Shown here: in pieces, positions 1 through 9,276 of the stretch
Position numbering within the stretch: the stretch's first letter is position 1
Layout of the letters: every line of letters starts with the position of its first letter
Assembly (NCBI GenBank): GCA_947652615.1
Contig: CANTDX010000012.1
Coordinates: forward strand, 1 to 64,000
Reading direction: 5' to 3'
DNA length: 64,000 nt
From: an uncultured Dorea sp.
Lineage (GTDB): Bacteria; Bacillota; Clostridia; Lachnospirales; Lachnospiraceae
Program-made: the position numbers and the translations under genes
The notes under the pieces: generated by a model
Seen by the model: the letters and a program-made list of their open reading frames with translations, nothing else
Told to the model about the DNA's origin: nothing
Databases searched by the model: none

Positions 1-79
1 TTTTCTGTTTGGAATTTTCCATGTCTAACTTGTACTAATTATATTCTAACACCAGGAAGTGAACACATGAATCCGGAAC

Positions 80-766
80 TTAGCGCTCCGGATCCTTCTT
101 TTTATATTCATTTTTCCCCGGCTTTTTCGGTGCGGCCTTAGGCCGCATTATTTCTCCCAAATGGCCGGCTGCCCGGTTTTCTGTATCCCGCAGTTCCTTG
201 AGCGTTCCCCGTATGGAAATATTCCCTTCCTTTCCGGACGTTTTTTCTTTTTCCCCAAGCTGTACAGGCTTTACCTCTTCAAAAAGTGAATACACCAGCT
301 TCCTCATCCCTTCAAACGTCCCATCATCCGGCATCACAAGGGTGATCAGGGCTGCTTTCGTCTTATGGACATTCCCGTCACAGGTGTAAAATTCCTGGCA
401 CTGGCTCCAGATCCCGTCTGCCTCTGTTTTTACATCTTCCTGCCTTTCATCTGCCTGGACTTTGTAACAGGCATTCCCGGTGTCTGCCCACTTCTGTGAA
501 AAGCCCTGCCAATGGACAGGCTCGAGGTTCATACATCTGTCCAGGTCTTGTCCCGGGGCAAAATAGAGGTTGACCGCATACTGCATGCAGCTTTCTTCAA
601 AGGGACGATGGAACTGCTCCAGCAGGATCCCCATTTGGAACCCCGGCGGTGGCCGGTAATCAATGACCTCGTATCCCGTCCTGCCATCCTTGTCCTTCTC
701 CAAATATGCCGGGTCTGCGATCAGGACATGTCCCGGGCATTTCGCTTTATATTTTTCTTTCTTCAC
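80..766 (-). CDS. Conserved-looking protein of unknown family, copy A
   Basis: I do not recognise the family. The 228-residue protein has no signal peptide or membrane segment. Its middle and C-terminal parts match a second, broken copy just upstream (835-1290): both share an LDRC-NLE segment and an FEGMRK-YSLFEEV segment. The tail after residue 175 is very basic (KPGKNEYKKK) and is absent from the other copy. The start is a GTG preceded by an AAAGGCGG-like ribosome site, and the stop is TAA. Function cannot be inferred; soluble and cytoplasmic is the default expectation. Confidence 0.6.
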   Translation of the reverse strand: MKKEKYKAKCPGHVLIADPAYLEKDKDGRTGYEVIDYRPPPGFQMGILLEQFHRPFEESCMQYAVNLYFAPGQDLDRCMNLEPVHWQGFSQKWADTGNACYKVQADERQEDVKTEADGIWSQCQEFYTCDGNVHKTKAALITLVMPDDGTFEGMRKLVYSLFEEVKPVQLGEKEKTSGKEGNISIRGTLKELRDTENRAAGHLGEIMRPKAAPKKPGKNEYKKKDPER

Positions 767-834
767 TGCATCCGCCTTTCATGTAATATATTTTTTTAAT
801 TTTCTTAGTATTTCTTTTATAGAAATGTTTTCTG

Positions 835-1290
835 TCATTTTCCTGCGTCAATTATTTTTTCTTTCCCGTGCAGTTCCACAAGCCCCACGGGATATACTTC
901 CTCAAAAAGCGAATAGATCCGCTTCCGCATCCCCTCAAAGGCTTCATGGTCAGGCACTCCGAAACCAATATGTACCGCGCACAGCTTCGGTGTGCCATCA
1001 TCATAGCTGTAATATTCCTCATACAGCCCCCACTCCCCTTCTGATCCTGTTTCGACGTTTTCTTGACGCCCATCCATCAGGATCCTGTACCGCACATTTT
1101 CAACCATTATGATCTGCTGTGACCGGCCATACCATGGGGCGACTTCTAAATTCAGGCATCGGTCCAGATATTGTTCCGGGGTAAGGTAAAGGCTTATCAT
1201 ATATAAGATCGGGTTCACGGTAAACGGATCCCAGTTTTTTTCCAAACGGATCCCCAGTTTAAATTCTGATAGCGGCTAGTAATCAATGAT
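835..1290 (-). pseudogene. Broken paralogue (copy B) of the unknown protein
   Basis: The open part (start at 1245) aligns with the C-terminal two thirds of copy A. Reading the same frame further upstream continues the match (an IDY then PL-EFKLGIRLEK stretch, versus VIDYRPPPGFQMGILLEQ in copy A) but crosses an in-frame TAG at 1276-1278. Beyond about 1290 the match ends, because the DNA becomes a DUF3737-like gene read in another frame. The first 30-40 codons are therefore missing and one codon is amber. Best read as a deletion remnant, though a short product from 1245 could still be made. Confidence 0.6.
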
Positions 1291-1502
1291 GTCAGCTCCG
1301 CTCCCTCAATCTTCACCCTGTCGTCATGCCAGAATGGATAACGGAGATTGAAAAAAACATTTTCTACCCGGATGTCCTGCGCCTCCTTGAACGCGCTCTC
1401 GCCGTCCGCCGGACCGTCAAACGCACAATCCTTTACATAGATTCCCTTACTTCCATATAATGCCCGTTCCTCGTCAAATGTCCTGTTTTTAATTACTTCC
1501 AT
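1215..1502 (-). pseudogene. N-terminal fragment of a DUF3737-like protein
   Basis: The first 70 residues have the opening I expect of DUF3737 proteins (predicted right-handed beta-helix): TFDEERALYGSKG, then FDGPADGESA, then FFNLRYPFWHDD. DUF3737 proteins are normally near 280 residues. Here the match stops after an ELTS and the frame runs 20 residues into DNA belonging to copy B of the unknown protein. The 5' end is intact, with AAAGGAG upstream of the ATG at 1502. The structure is a deletion junction fusing the head of one gene to the body of another. Confidence 0.65.
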
Positions 1503-1586
1503 GATAAAATCTCCTTTTCTTTTTTATATTTTTTATAGCAATGCCTTTACAAAAATAACAGCTCCAAGGGCAGCCAGCATACCTTC

Positions 1587-2189
1587 TTATTCCCCGTCAC
1601 TGATCAGGACAATCTTATTGTCCCATCCTTCCAGCACCGGATTTTCTTCTACCGCCGCCACAAACTCGTCAGTGGCCTCAATCGTTCCCACTTTGGTATA
1701 TTCTCCGTTCACTTCCGCATCGTGATAAAAGAGAATGATCCGGTTAGGCTCCGAATAATATACCTCCCCTGCCTGTGCAGAAGTGACCGACTCCGGATCG
1801 GACGGGATCTCATAGCGGCTTGGTACATCGTAATACTGCATATATTCCCATCCCTCAAAGTTATCATAATCATAGATCGGAAGTCTCCAGTCCGAAGTAC
1901 CTACATGATATGCAACCGCCCTTGCGGTGTCATTGTCTTCCAGCTCCATGATAAACGGAGCCCCGTTATCGCCAAAATTCACCTGCAGGCTCGTTGCATC
2001 CGTCTGGCTGAAATCCTGCGTTCCACCAACATTCGAGCCCGAATCATCATTTTTACTGACATCCTCAGTTCCGACAAAACGCCCCTCTTCCCCATCGTTT
2101 CCACTCTGTCCGCAGCCTGTCACCGCCGCTGCCATACTTACCATAAGTACAAATACTGCCGTCATTTTTTTCATTGATTTTGTTCTCAT
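1587..2189 (-). CDS. Lipoprotein with a cyclophilin-like C-terminal domain
   Basis: A signal peptide ending in a VTGC lipobox (Cys26) marks a membrane-anchored lipoprotein. Residues 30-70 are a low-complexity Gly/Asp/Ser linker. The last 130 residues resemble the cyclophilin-like fold found in many Firmicute lipoproteins: an opening of the type VNFGDNGAPFIMELEDN, a central DWRLPIYDYD, then GEVYYSEPNRIILFYHDAEV, and a C-terminal IVLISDG. That assignment rests on pattern memory, and no enzymatic activity should be assumed. A TAGCAAATACTTATAT element lies 84 bases upstream of the start, shared with two other promoters in the window. Confidence 0.65.
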   Translation of the reverse strand: MRTKSMKKMTAVFVLMVSMAAAVTGCGQSGNDGEEGRFVGTEDVSKNDDSGSNVGGTQDFSQTDATSLQVNFGDNGAPFIMELEDNDTARAVAYHVGTSDWRLPIYDYDNFEGWEYMQYYDVPSRYEIPSDPESVTSAQAGEVYYSEPNRIILFYHDAEVNGEYTKVGTIEATDEFVAAVEENPVLEGWDNKIVLISDGE

Positions 2190-2318
2190 TTTTATCTGCT
2201 TTCCTTTCTTTTTATTTTATCTGTCTTACTGAACCGTTATCTTAACTTTACTATAAAACATCTGTCTTTATATAGCAAATACTTATATTCTATATTTTCA
2301 TATGCTTTTTAGTTATAT
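2190..2318 (-). promoter_or_regulatory. Upstream region of the lipoprotein with shared 18-base element
   Basis: This gap contains TAGCAAATACTTATATTC at 2273-2290. Near-identical copies lie at 8223-8240, between the LysR gene and its divergent neighbour, and at 12995-13012. The context suggests a regulator binding site, possibly for the LysR protein at 8329, which is an inference. No good terminator is visible after the permease end at 2319. Confidence 0.45.
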
Positions 2319-4664
2319 TTATTCAGATATCAATACCGTCATATCCATTCTCTTTATCCTCCCGGACAATATCCAAGAAAAACCAGTAAACAGTCCGGCT
2401 ACTAAAACCCCGGGAAACAGCATTGCCCGGATATCCGGATGAGAGGTGAAATTACTGATTCCCGCCAGTTTCATCACCGCTCCCACGAGCGGATCTGTCG
2501 CCGCAAAAGCCAGTACAATGCCTGCCGCTGCCCCGATAAGAGAAACAACCATAAACCGCATTGCAAATGACCGCCTTAATTGACCGGCAGAGAATCCTAC
2601 AGCTTTATAGATTCCAAGGTCTTTCTGTTCTGCCGCCAGAATCCGGCTGCCTGTCATGACGGTTGTGACCAGAATAAACAGTGCTGCCATCACATACATC
2701 ACAAGCAATGCGATCCGCATGACGCGGATGATCCCAAACAATCCCGGCCATGTGTTTTCATGGATGTGTACATCACCGCCGTATCTGCCCTCAAGTAGCT
2801 CTTTGACCTCCCCTTTCTTTTCAGGCTCCTCCAAAAAGAAAGGGTGACACCAAATCCGGGGCTCATCCCGACCGATTTTCCGATACCCCTCCCGGCTCAT
2901 GCCAAGGTTTGCTCCCATCTCATTGGCGCATTGATAGATTCCGGTGATCACATATTCTGCCTCCCCCGCATCGCCGCCGACCGATACCGTATCTCCTATC
3001 TCCGCCTGCTGATCCTGCGCCATAAACTCCGTTATCACAATCTCGTTATCCGCAGTGCAGGTCATGCCGGAAAGAAGATGGAAACGCTCCGGCTAGTCTG
3101 TTACATTGGCAGTGCAGGAGGCACCGCTTAAGTGTACCGCAGGCATTGCAAGGAGATAAGTATCTGTAATCGGGGTAATCTCTTCCATCTGTTCCCGCAT
3201 ATCCTCCACCCGCACATTTCCAAAAGCCTGCATCCCTATATCATGATCCGCCGGATTGAACGCATCCATCATTCCTTTTCCGTCTTGTCCAAGCCAGGAA
3301 TCCATGCGCCCCACCACAGAGGAAAAGAACACCAGCAAAAGCGCAATCATGCAGATTCCTGCATACCTCCTTTTTCCAGATACCGTTTGACGGACTGCAA
3401 GATTCAGATAAATATATTTCTTTCGTATCACGGGCCGCCTTTTCTTTATTTTTCTGTCCGGGTCCATTCTTCCCTGAATGGCTTCAAGCGGTGCTATCTT
3501 CCCAATCTTACTGACTTTCCTTAAAATAAAAACTGTCAGCAGCAGGATGACCAGAAGAACCGCACCGACTCCCCCCATCACCGGAAGATCCGAAGGGATC
3601 AAGACTCCAATCGTTGTAAGGGTTGCCTGACAGACCTGGCTTTCGGTCAGCGCCGCAATGATACTTCCGGCAAGCATCCCCGCTGTTACTGCAGCAAGAT
3701 ACTGGATCAGCTGCACCCGTTCCAGCATCCGGCCAGAAACTCCCATCGTCTTTAAAATGCCAAGATCCACGTAATCCGACGCAATCGTACTGTTGATACT
3801 GTGGGCGATGACCACCATGACCGCAATCAGAAGTATGACGGCAAATGCCAGAAGGATCCCGCCCAGGGCATTTTGCAGGATCATCATAAAGCCTTCCATG
3901 GTTTCCCTGCTGTAGATAAATTCAGTATATTCCGAAAGGCTGGTCTTCTGGCTGATCTGCGTATTCACCTCCGCCGCGGATACCTGCTCCTGTGTATCGA
4001 TATGGAACATTGCCCCCGGGCGGGCTAACGCATTGATCCCGCTTTCTCCTATCTGCATTTCTGCATTTTCATAATCTCCCACATTCACGAGAAAACCTTT
4101 CATGCCGATCATAGAACTGCCCATGGCCGGATCTTCATAAAACCCTGCAATCCGAAGCGCCAGTCCGCCGCCTTCCCTTGCGATCCGAAGAAGAAGCTCA
4201 TCACCAATCCCGGCGCCGAACATAGAGACAAAAGATGCCGGTACATAGACTTCTCCCGGCCGGATGACCGGCGCGGTCTCCAGATAGCCATCCAGCGCTG
4301 CGTCAAAAAAACGGTATCTGCCCTCATCCGGCCCATACGGGATCATCTGGCCTTCACTGTCAGACTCCTCTCCATTTAATTCATAAGATGTGTAGATCAT
4401 CTCCTGTGTCTCTATCTGTTCGATGATCTCCAATTCCTGTAATTCTTCTTCCACATGCTCCATATCCGGAACTTCTGATACCCATGCGGTCAGATCGCCG
4501 AACCTCATCCTTTCAAGCTCCGAATGTACATAAGTTTTGGAGTTGCTCCACACCATAAGCACAGTCATCATTACAAAAGATACCAGAGCCATCAGAATAA
4601 AAATTCCAGAAAGACTTCCTTTGTGCCGGCGCATTCCCGCCCGTACCAATGTCTTATACTTCAT
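2319..4664 (-). pseudogene. FtsX/MacB-type ABC permease interrupted by in-frame TAG
   Basis: One reading frame runs through the whole span but has a TAG at 3093-3095, splitting a roughly 780-residue permease into N-terminal (about 523 residues) and C-terminal (from ATG at 3065) pieces. The N-terminal piece has a first membrane segment at about residues 20-40, a large extracellular region, and the FtsX core with three helices at about 270-400 (VDLGILKTMGVSGRML). The C-terminal piece has a second FtsX core (KDLGIYKAVGFSAGQLRR). Start chosen at ATG 4664, after an AGGTGG site. It partners the ATPase immediately upstream. Readthrough or two separate polypeptides cannot be excluded. Confidence 0.75.
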
Positions 4665-4673
4665 ATCCTCCAC

Positions 4674-5435
4674 CTACCATTTCAGAGAATCCAGCCACCG
4701 GTTAATCTCTGTTTCCCTGTCTCTTTCATCCTTCTTTTCATATGGCAAAAGATTCTTTTCCGCTAAAATCCTTCCGTCTTCCAGATAAACGATTTTTGTT
4801 CCCCTGCAGGCCGCATGGATATCATGAGTCACCAGCAGGATGCTCTGTCCATTTTGATTCAGCGCTGTCAACAAGTCCAACACGTCCTCTGTATTGGACT
4901 TGTTCAACGCTCCCGTAGGCTCGTCCGCGAATACGATCCCCGGCTCATTCACCACCGCCCTTGCAATGGCAGCTCTCTGCGCCTCTCCGCCGGAAACCTC
5001 TGACGGGTAGCGGTCTTTTGCTGCTTCAATATGCATCTGTTTCAGCAAAAGCCCTGTCCTCTCCCTTACCTTCTTCTCCGTCTGGTGTCCTCCCATATAT
5101 CCCGCCACAGCTATATTTTCAAAAAGAGTAAGATTGCTGACCAGATGCGTCTGCTGGAACACAAATCCGAATTCATCGGCCCGAAGCTTTGCCATCTGCC
5201 TTTCTTTCAGGCTGCTGATCTCCTGCCCCTTATATACCACTGTGCCTTCCGATACTTTATCCATTCCGCTTAATGCATACAAAAGCGTCGATTTCCCGGC
5301 TCCGGAAGAACCCATGATAATTGTAAAATCCCCTTCATAGATATCCACGGACACATCCTCTAATACCGTGTTCCCGTTCTCTCCCTGTAAAAAGCGTTTG
5401 CTGATATGGTTTCCCTTCAATATAACCTGTCTCAT
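4674..5435 (-). CDS. ABC transporter ATP-binding protein (LolD/MacB type)
   Basis: This is the ATPase subunit of an FtsX-type ABC system. Walker A is GSSGAGKS at residues 42-49, followed by a Q-loop in FVFQQTH, a signature SGGEAQR and Walker B IVFADEPTGALN, with the switch His in LVTHDIH. The start is the ATG at 5435 after AGGAG; the open frame begins two codons earlier with TTG. The gene is about 10 bases downstream of the CoA-ligase-like gene and ends with TAG just before the permease. About 20 residues after the core form a C-terminal tail (RDRETEINRWLDSLKW) not typical of LolD. Confidence 0.9.
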   Translation of the reverse strand: MRQVILKGNHISKRFLQGENGNTVLEDVSVDIYEGDFTIIMGSSGAGKSTLLYALSGMDKVSEGTVVYKGQEISSLKERQMAKLRADEFGFVFQQTHLVSNLTLFENIAVAGYMGGHQTEKKVRERTGLLLKQMHIEAAKDRYPSEVSGGEAQRAAIARAVVNEPGIVFADEPTGALNKSNTEDVLDLLTALNQNGQSILLVTHDIHAACRGTKIVYLEDGRILAEKNLLPYEKKDERDRETEINRWLDSLKW

Positions 5436-5444
5436 TTTCAACTC

Positions 5445-6794
5445 CTAATATCTGCTGACAACCAGCCGTTTTTTCCCGGTCTCCTGGTCAGCCCTGATCT
5501 CATCCACAAAGCTCACATAGAACTGTACATAATCAAGACGTTTCTCCCGGAGAATCTCTCTCATCCGCCTTAACATCTCTTTTTTGATCGGTTCTTTCAG
5601 TTCCGGCAAGGCAACCTCTGCCTCCATTTCAAACACATCTTTTCCAACCTGGCTGAACCGGTAATCCTTAAGCCCCTCCACGCAAAAGCCTTCAATCGCC
5701 AGCGGGTGCAGGAACTCCCGATGCCCGGCGCCGTCTTCAAACCAGAGGATATCCTCATTTCTTCCAAGGAGCCCTGCTGCCGTCCGGAAGGGATATCTGC
5801 CGCCCTCCGGCGCTTCCTTAACGGTCAGGCTGTCTGTAATCTCATAGCGGATCAACGGCTGTGCAAAATTATAAAGACACGTGAGGTACATTTTCCCCTG
5901 TTCCACTTCAATCACATTCATATCGTCAAAAAGCAGCATACCTCCGGTACTGCCTGTTTCCACTCCCAGGCACAATGACTCGCTGGCAGCATAAATATTT
6001 ATTACGTCACAGGCAAATACAGTCTCCATATAGTTCCTTAAGCTGGCGCCCAACGGTTCCCCGCAGGAGATTACCCGTCTCACATCCAGACTGACTGCGC
6101 CTCTCTCTATCAATTCCCCAAGGATTTTGACAGCAGACGGGTATCCGATCACAATATTCGGCTTGAATTCCCTGAGTTTTATTATCCACTCATCTAACGG
6201 CACATTGATATCCAGATATAACTGCCTGGCGCCGATGCCGTCAATCCCGTCCCCCACCGCCATCGCGCCGCCATAACGTCCGTCTGTTGCGGCAATATAG
6301 ACAATCCTTGGCCGCTTAAGCAAAAGCTTTGCAACTTCCCCCATGGACATATCCCACAGCGCCCCGCGGATAATTCCAAGGAGCATCTCGTTCCACGCAG
6401 CCTCGTCGTAGACAAAATATCCCGGTTTCCCGGTGCTTCCCGAAGAATGTACCACATGGTATTTCCCCAGATACGGCCTTCTGTCTGCCGGGCCTTCCGC
6501 ATCAAAGGCCCGGATTCCTTCCTGGGTAAGACCCGGCACAGTGACAAGCTCGTTAAAATATTCTAAAAGCGTCTTTTTATCAATCGTTGGAAAACGGGAT
6601 AACGGAAGGGTATAAAGCTCCTTCTCCCTGATTCCCGCCTGCTCAAATGTCCTTCTGTAATAAGCGGAATGTTCCCATGCATAATGCAGAAGTTTTCTGA
6701 GCCTTTGGTTCTAAAGTTCTTTTATCTCTTCTCTGTTTCGTTTCACGTTGCTCTTCAAACGATAGAAATCCCGCAATGTTTTGATGTAACTCAT
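5445..6794 (-). pseudogene. Phenylacetate-CoA ligase/CapK-like adenylating enzyme with in-frame TAG
   Basis: The best start is ATG 6794, which overlaps the stop of the upstream gene (ATGA). From there 27 codons read normally, then a TAG lies at 6711-6713, then the same frame continues with an RKLLHYAWEHSAYYRRTF stretch typical of CapK-like ligases. The ATP-binding loop is HSSGSTGKPG and the adenylate-binding motif is NIYAASES. The C-terminal region matches the family domain that closes over the acyl-adenylate. A shorter protein from GTG 6539 would lack the N-terminal subdomain. Family members activate carboxylic acids with ATP; the substrate here is unknown. The operon couples it to a secreted amidase and an exporter. 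Confidence 0.7.
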
Positions 6795-7891
6795 TCGTCC
6801 CTGCCTCCCGTTTCAAAGACATATGCCCTGTCATAGTTTTCTCTGTGATAATACTCTGCCTGTCCGCTTTCCTGATGGTACACAATACTCCACTCCGTGG
6901 ATTCAAATTCCCCGAAGTTCTGTTTGCTCACACTGCTTAAAGCATCCCTCACATCTGCTTTCGTAAACGTCTCTTTTTCTGCCAGAAGGTTCTTAAGGAT
7001 TTCAAACCTCTCGTGTGACTGTGCAGTTCCGATGCCCTGTTTCTCTCCCTCTGCCAGATAGAAGTTAGTAACAACCGGCGTTTCTGTCACAATCATCTCA
7101 TCGTTTACATATTCCACAGCCACGCTTCTCCCGCTTCTGTCTGCGATTGCAAAATGTACCATCATCCCCATGGATGCGTGCATATCGTATTGTTCCAGCA
7201 ATTCCAACGCTTCCTCCACATTCCCTGCCTGATTAAGCAGCAGGCGGATTGCCGTAGTAGTCGTGATATCCGGCCTGTCTGTGTTCTGTTCAATGGTATC
7301 GGAATCCTGGATCATGTTGACGGATACTGCCAGACCCTCTTCATTCATACCGTCCAATGGGGCATAAAGGCTTATTAGCGCCTGAATGTGGTCCGGCAGC
7401 CTGTCCACCGGAATGCCGGTGCCGGAAATGAAATCCCAGTTCACCGTAGAGATGGATGCATAACCGGTTTCCGGTGTGGATGCCACGATTAAGGCTTCAC
7501 ACTCATTCCAGTCAAAGTTCCTTCCAAACATTGCCTCTCCATTCTTTCCTGTGACTGCCAGGGTACTGCATCCAAATGGATTGCCGCCAAAGAAAAGCCC
7601 AAACACATCTTCCCCCAGATGATCCGCAAGGAACTCCATCACTTCCCCGTCACTGGCGGCGCCACCCTGTTCTAAAAATTCACCAAATCCGTCATTCTCT
7701 TCAAAATTCACCATAGACAGCCCCGGCTCCAGTTCCGTAATGATCTCTCCCGGCCTTAAGATTTCCGGCTCTTCACCGCCTGCTGCAGGGAATGCGCTCT
7801 GAGCATCCGTATTATTTTTTCCGCATCCTGACAGTAAAGAAGTAACTGACAGAGCAGATAAAAACATCACCGCAAATTTTTTAAATTTCAC
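6791..7891 (-). CDS. Lipoprotein of the linear amide / choloylglycine hydrolase-like (Ntn) family
   Basis: The protein has a signal peptide with lipobox LSGC (Cys23), so it should be anchored outside the membrane. The core reads NPFGCSTLAV, FGRNFDW, then a long beta-rich region with DGMNEEGLAVS and VVTNFY. This is the pattern of C45/choloylglycine-like N-terminal nucleophile hydrolases, where the Cys in FGCST would be the nucleophile. Because the Cys is internal, maturation by cleavage before it would be needed and is only an inference. The start is GTG at 7891 after AGGGAG. Stop and next start overlap (ATGA), so translation is probably coupled to the ligase-like gene. Confidence 0.7.
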   Translation of the reverse strand: MKFKKFAVMFLSALSVTSLLSGCGKNNTDAQSAFPAAGGEEPEILRPGEIITELEPGLSMVNFEENDGFGEFLEQGGAASDGEVMEFLADHLGEDVFGLFFGGNPFGCSTLAVTGKNGEAMFGRNFDWNECEALIVASTPETGYASISTVNWDFISGTGIPVDRLPDHIQALISLYAPLDGMNEEGLAVSVNMIQDSDTIEQNTDRPDITTTTAIRLLLNQAGNVEEALELLEQYDMHASMGMMVHFAIADRSGRSVAVEYVNDEMIVTETPVVTNFYLAEGEKQGIGTAQSHERFEILKNLLAEKETFTKADVRDALSSVSKQNFGEFESTEWSIVYHQESGQAEYYHRENYDRAYVFETGGRDE

Positions 7892-7936
7892 TTTTCTACT
7901 CCCTTCTTAATGTCTGATACTAAGAAAAAACTGCTT

Positions 7937-8164
7937 CTAAAATGAGTTTGAACTATCTCGATTCATCTGATAAATAAGATAGTCTAAACAAGAAATTCTC
8001 TTTTCATCTTTATGGATTCGTTTTAAAAGATCTGTACGCTGTTTTTCCAATATCTCCAATTGCCTCTCTTTCCTGTTATTCCCTCCACAATCCATAAATT
8101 TTTCTATCGTTGATTTATTACATCCCGCATCCTTCAAATTTTCAATTACCATCTCCGCTGTCAC
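7937..8164 (-). CDS. Small coiled-coil protein of unknown function
   Basis: This is a 75-residue protein with no match I can name. The N-terminal half (MVIENLKDAGCNKSTIEKF) looks helical, with two Cys, followed by a basic coiled coil (residues 30-62, LEILEKQRTDLLKRIHKDEK). The layout resembles the C-terminal dimerisation part of small regulators, but there is no clear DNA-binding domain. The start is GTG after AAGGAG. It diverges from the LysR gene across a 164-base gap carrying the shared TAGCAAATACTTATAT element, which suggests LysR control. Confidence 0.55.
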   Translation of the reverse strand: MTAEMVIENLKDAGCNKSTIEKFMDCGGNNRKERQLEILEKQRTDLLKRIHKDEKRISCLDYLIYQMNRDSSNSF

Positions 8165-8222
8165 GCTTCTCTCTCCTTCCCTATCAGCTCTGCAACTTTA
8201 TTCTAACTTCATTATCTGCCAT

Positions 8223-8285
8223 TAGCAAATACTTATATCGGATATGTTTCCATACTTGATAGGCATATCAAAAATGTGTTACAAT
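8223..8285 (+). promoter_or_regulatory. LysR promoter with upstream shared element
   Basis: The TAGCAAATACTTATATCG element occupies 8223-8240. A plausible sigma-A promoter follows: -35 TTGATA at 8256-8261, an 18-base spacer, and -10 TACAAT at 8280-8285. The GTG/ATG start region of the LysR gene lies 35-45 bases further on. The position between divergent genes is typical of LysR autoregulation. Confidence 0.55.
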
Positions 8286-8328
8286 GTAAGCAAATCATCA
8301 TGGTAATCAACTTTAAGAGGTGAATGAT

Positions 8329-9207
8329 ATGGAATTGCGTGTTTTACAATATTTCCTTGCTGTCACAAGAGAACAGAGTATCTCCGGTGCCGCTGAAGCG
8401 CTGCATTTATCCCAGCCCACACTCTCGCGCCAGTTAAAGGAAATGGAGGAAGAACTGGGAAAACAACTGATCATCCGCGGTAACCGCCGGATTACCCTGA
8501 CCGATGAAGGAATCATTCTCCGCAAAAGAGCGGAAGAGATCATGGAATTGGTAAGAAAAACAGAAAATGAAATTACATTGTCCAATGACTATATTGCCGG
8601 CGACATTACGATTGGTGCCGGCGAAACAGACGGTGTACGCTTTCTCACAAAGACCGCCAGGGCATTACAAGAAGATTTCCCGGATGTCCATTTCCACATC
8701 ATAAGCGGAGACGGTGTAAGTGTGCTTGAAAACCTTGACCGCGGGCTAATTGATTTTGGTCTGGTATTCGGCGACGTAGATACCAGCAAATATCACACGC
8801 TGGAAGTTCCGTATAAAGATACATGGGGTGTCCTGATGCGCTGTGATGCTGATTTGGCCGGGAAGGAAGTTATTACCTCAGAAGATCTGCAGGACAAGCC
8901 GTTGATTCTCTCCCGTCAGCGGTCAAGCAAATCTTCTCTGATCAAATGGCTTGGGAAAAATTATGATGATCTGAACATTGTCGGGACATACAATCTACTC
9001 TTCAATGGCTCCCTTATGGTAAAGGACGGAATGGGGTATGCCCTGTGTCTCGATAAAATTATCAATATTACGGAGGATAGTAGCCTATGCTTCCGGCCTT
9101 TAATGCCAGAGCTTTCCGAAAGCATGCATATCATCTGGAAGAAGTATCAGATATTCCCGAAAGCAGCCCAGAAGTTCCTGCTTAAAATGCAGCAGTCTTC
9201 AGAGTAG
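8329..9207 (+). CDS. LysR family transcriptional regulator
   Basis: The N-terminal winged helix-turn-helix is clear (LRVLQYFLAVTREQSISGAAEALHL, then SQPTLSRQLKEMEEELG), followed by a linker helix and a substrate-binding-like effector domain (residues 90-292) containing VSVLENLDRGLIDFGLVFG. The start is ATG 8329 after AGAGGTG; an in-frame GTG three codons earlier overlaps the ribosome site. The length (292 residues) is normal. The likely targets are the divergent small gene and the other promoters that carry the same 18-base element. The effector is unknown. Confidence 0.9.
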   Translation: MELRVLQYFLAVTREQSISGAAEALHLSQPTLSRQLKEMEEELGKQLIIRGNRRITLTDEGIILRKRAEEIMELVRKTENEITLSNDYIAGDITIGAGETDGVRFLTKTARALQEDFPDVHFHIISGDGVSVLENLDRGLIDFGLVFGDVDTSKYHTLEVPYKDTWGVLMRCDADLAGKEVITSEDLQDKPLILSRQRSSKSSLIKWLGKNYDDLNIVGTYNLLFNGSLMVKDGMGYALCLDKIINITEDSSLCFRPLMPELSESMHIIWKKYQIFPKAAQKFLLKMQQSSE

Positions 9208-9215
9208 AAATACAG

Positions 9216-9267
9216 AAAATCTGGACGGTATCAGCCACAAGGGGACCCTTTCGGATCCCCAGATTTT
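9216..9267. terminator. Hairpin after the LysR gene
   Basis: AAAATCTGG (9216-9224) pairs with CCAGATTTT (9259-9267), and an internal GGGGA/TCCCC stem (9241-9260) competes with part of it. It sits between the convergent LysR and AraC genes and could terminate both. Confidence 0.55.
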
Positions 9268-9276
9268 CATGCCTAA

